Positions 63,887-64,000 of a stretch of DNA of 64,000 bases are shown piece after piece. The position numbers and the translations under genes are program-made. The stretch covers positions 36,043 to 100,042 of the forward strand of contig NZ_RHHM01000017.1 of NCBI RefSeq assembly GCF_003846135.1. The letters are read 5' to 3'. The notes below the pieces were generated by a model, which saw nothing but the letters and a program-made list of their open reading frames with translations, was not told the DNA's origin and searched no databases. Source of the stretch: Erwinia psidii. GTDB taxonomy: Bacteria; Pseudomonadota; Gammaproteobacteria; Enterobacterales; Enterobacteriaceae. The stretch's first letter is position 1; each line of letters begins with the position of its first letter.

Positions 63887-63914
63887 TTGTCAGTCGTCAC
63901 AAACTCCCTATAAT
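63887..63914 (+). promoter_or_regulatory. P1 promoter of an rRNA operon (rrn) at the right edge
   Basis: TTGTCA and TATAAT with a 16-bp spacer, followed by the GCGCC discriminator and CCACTGACACGGAACAACGG, match E. coli rrn P1 almost exactly. AT-rich sequence upstream (63840-63885) fits UP-element and Fis-site placement. The 16S gene begins outside the window, in the position of rrnA next to hemG. Confidence 0.92.
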
Positions 63915-64000
63915 GCGCCACCACTGACACGGAACAACGGCTTACGGGTCGCCGGGTTAAGAGGTTCAGCACGCTGAACCGCCGGAGCAACTTCTTCTCA

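Overview
The window is a chromosomal segment of an enteric bacterium of the order Enterobacterales. The backbone order hemYXDC-cyaA-(lptM)-dapF-yigA-xerC-yigB-uvrD-corA-rarD-yigI-pldA-recQ-rhtC-rhtB-pldB-yigL-yigM-metR-metE-ysgA-udp-rmuC-ubiEJB-tatABCD-rfaH-ubiD-fre-fadAB-pepQ-yigZ-trkH-hemG-rrn is that of Escherichia coli. Many proteins look like E. coli homologues that have drifted moderately, which suggests an Erwinia/Pantoea-type (Erwiniaceae) genome. The species cannot be named from the sequence alone.

Layout. Positions 1-8478 are accessory: an MdfA-like exporter (cut by the left edge), a LuxE-like acyl-protein synthetase, a LuxC acyl reductase fused to a PaaK-like adenylating domain, a second PaaK-like enzyme and a GNAT acetyltransferase, all on the + strand. 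Facing them is the wreck of a non-ribosomal peptide synthetase gene (condensation domain joined directly to a thioesterase end, with an in-frame stop). Positions 8479-9487 hold the small RNA GlmZ with a sigma-54 promoter, candidate GlrR boxes and an IHF site. From 9605 the conserved backbone runs to the right edge, where the P1 promoter of an rRNA operon is visible (63887-63914).

Three places depart from the E. coli order. Between cyaA and lptM, cyaY (frataxin) is absent and a four-gene carbohydrate cassette sits in its place: a hexuronate-type MFS permease, a BNR_4 beta-propeller protein, an AraC regulator and a KdgF-like cupin. Together they look like a route for uptake and breakdown of an unsaturated-uronate oligosaccharide. 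Between yigL and yigM lies glpTQ, which in E. coli is elsewhere. Between yigM and metR lie a small peptide with a microcin-type leader and a YehS-family gene. rhtC is a multiply frameshifted pseudogene beside an intact rhtB.

Regulatory sites that agree with their genes include a CRP site before cyaA, a LexA box before uvrD, a corL-like leader peptide before corA, three contiguous MetJ boxes before metE, two CRP sites 52 bp apart before udp, and a FadR palindrome before fadBA. The least explained part is the lux-type fatty-acid-reductase operon at the left end: it has both halves of a fatty acid reductase but no luciferase, plus two more adenylating modules whose product I cannot name.
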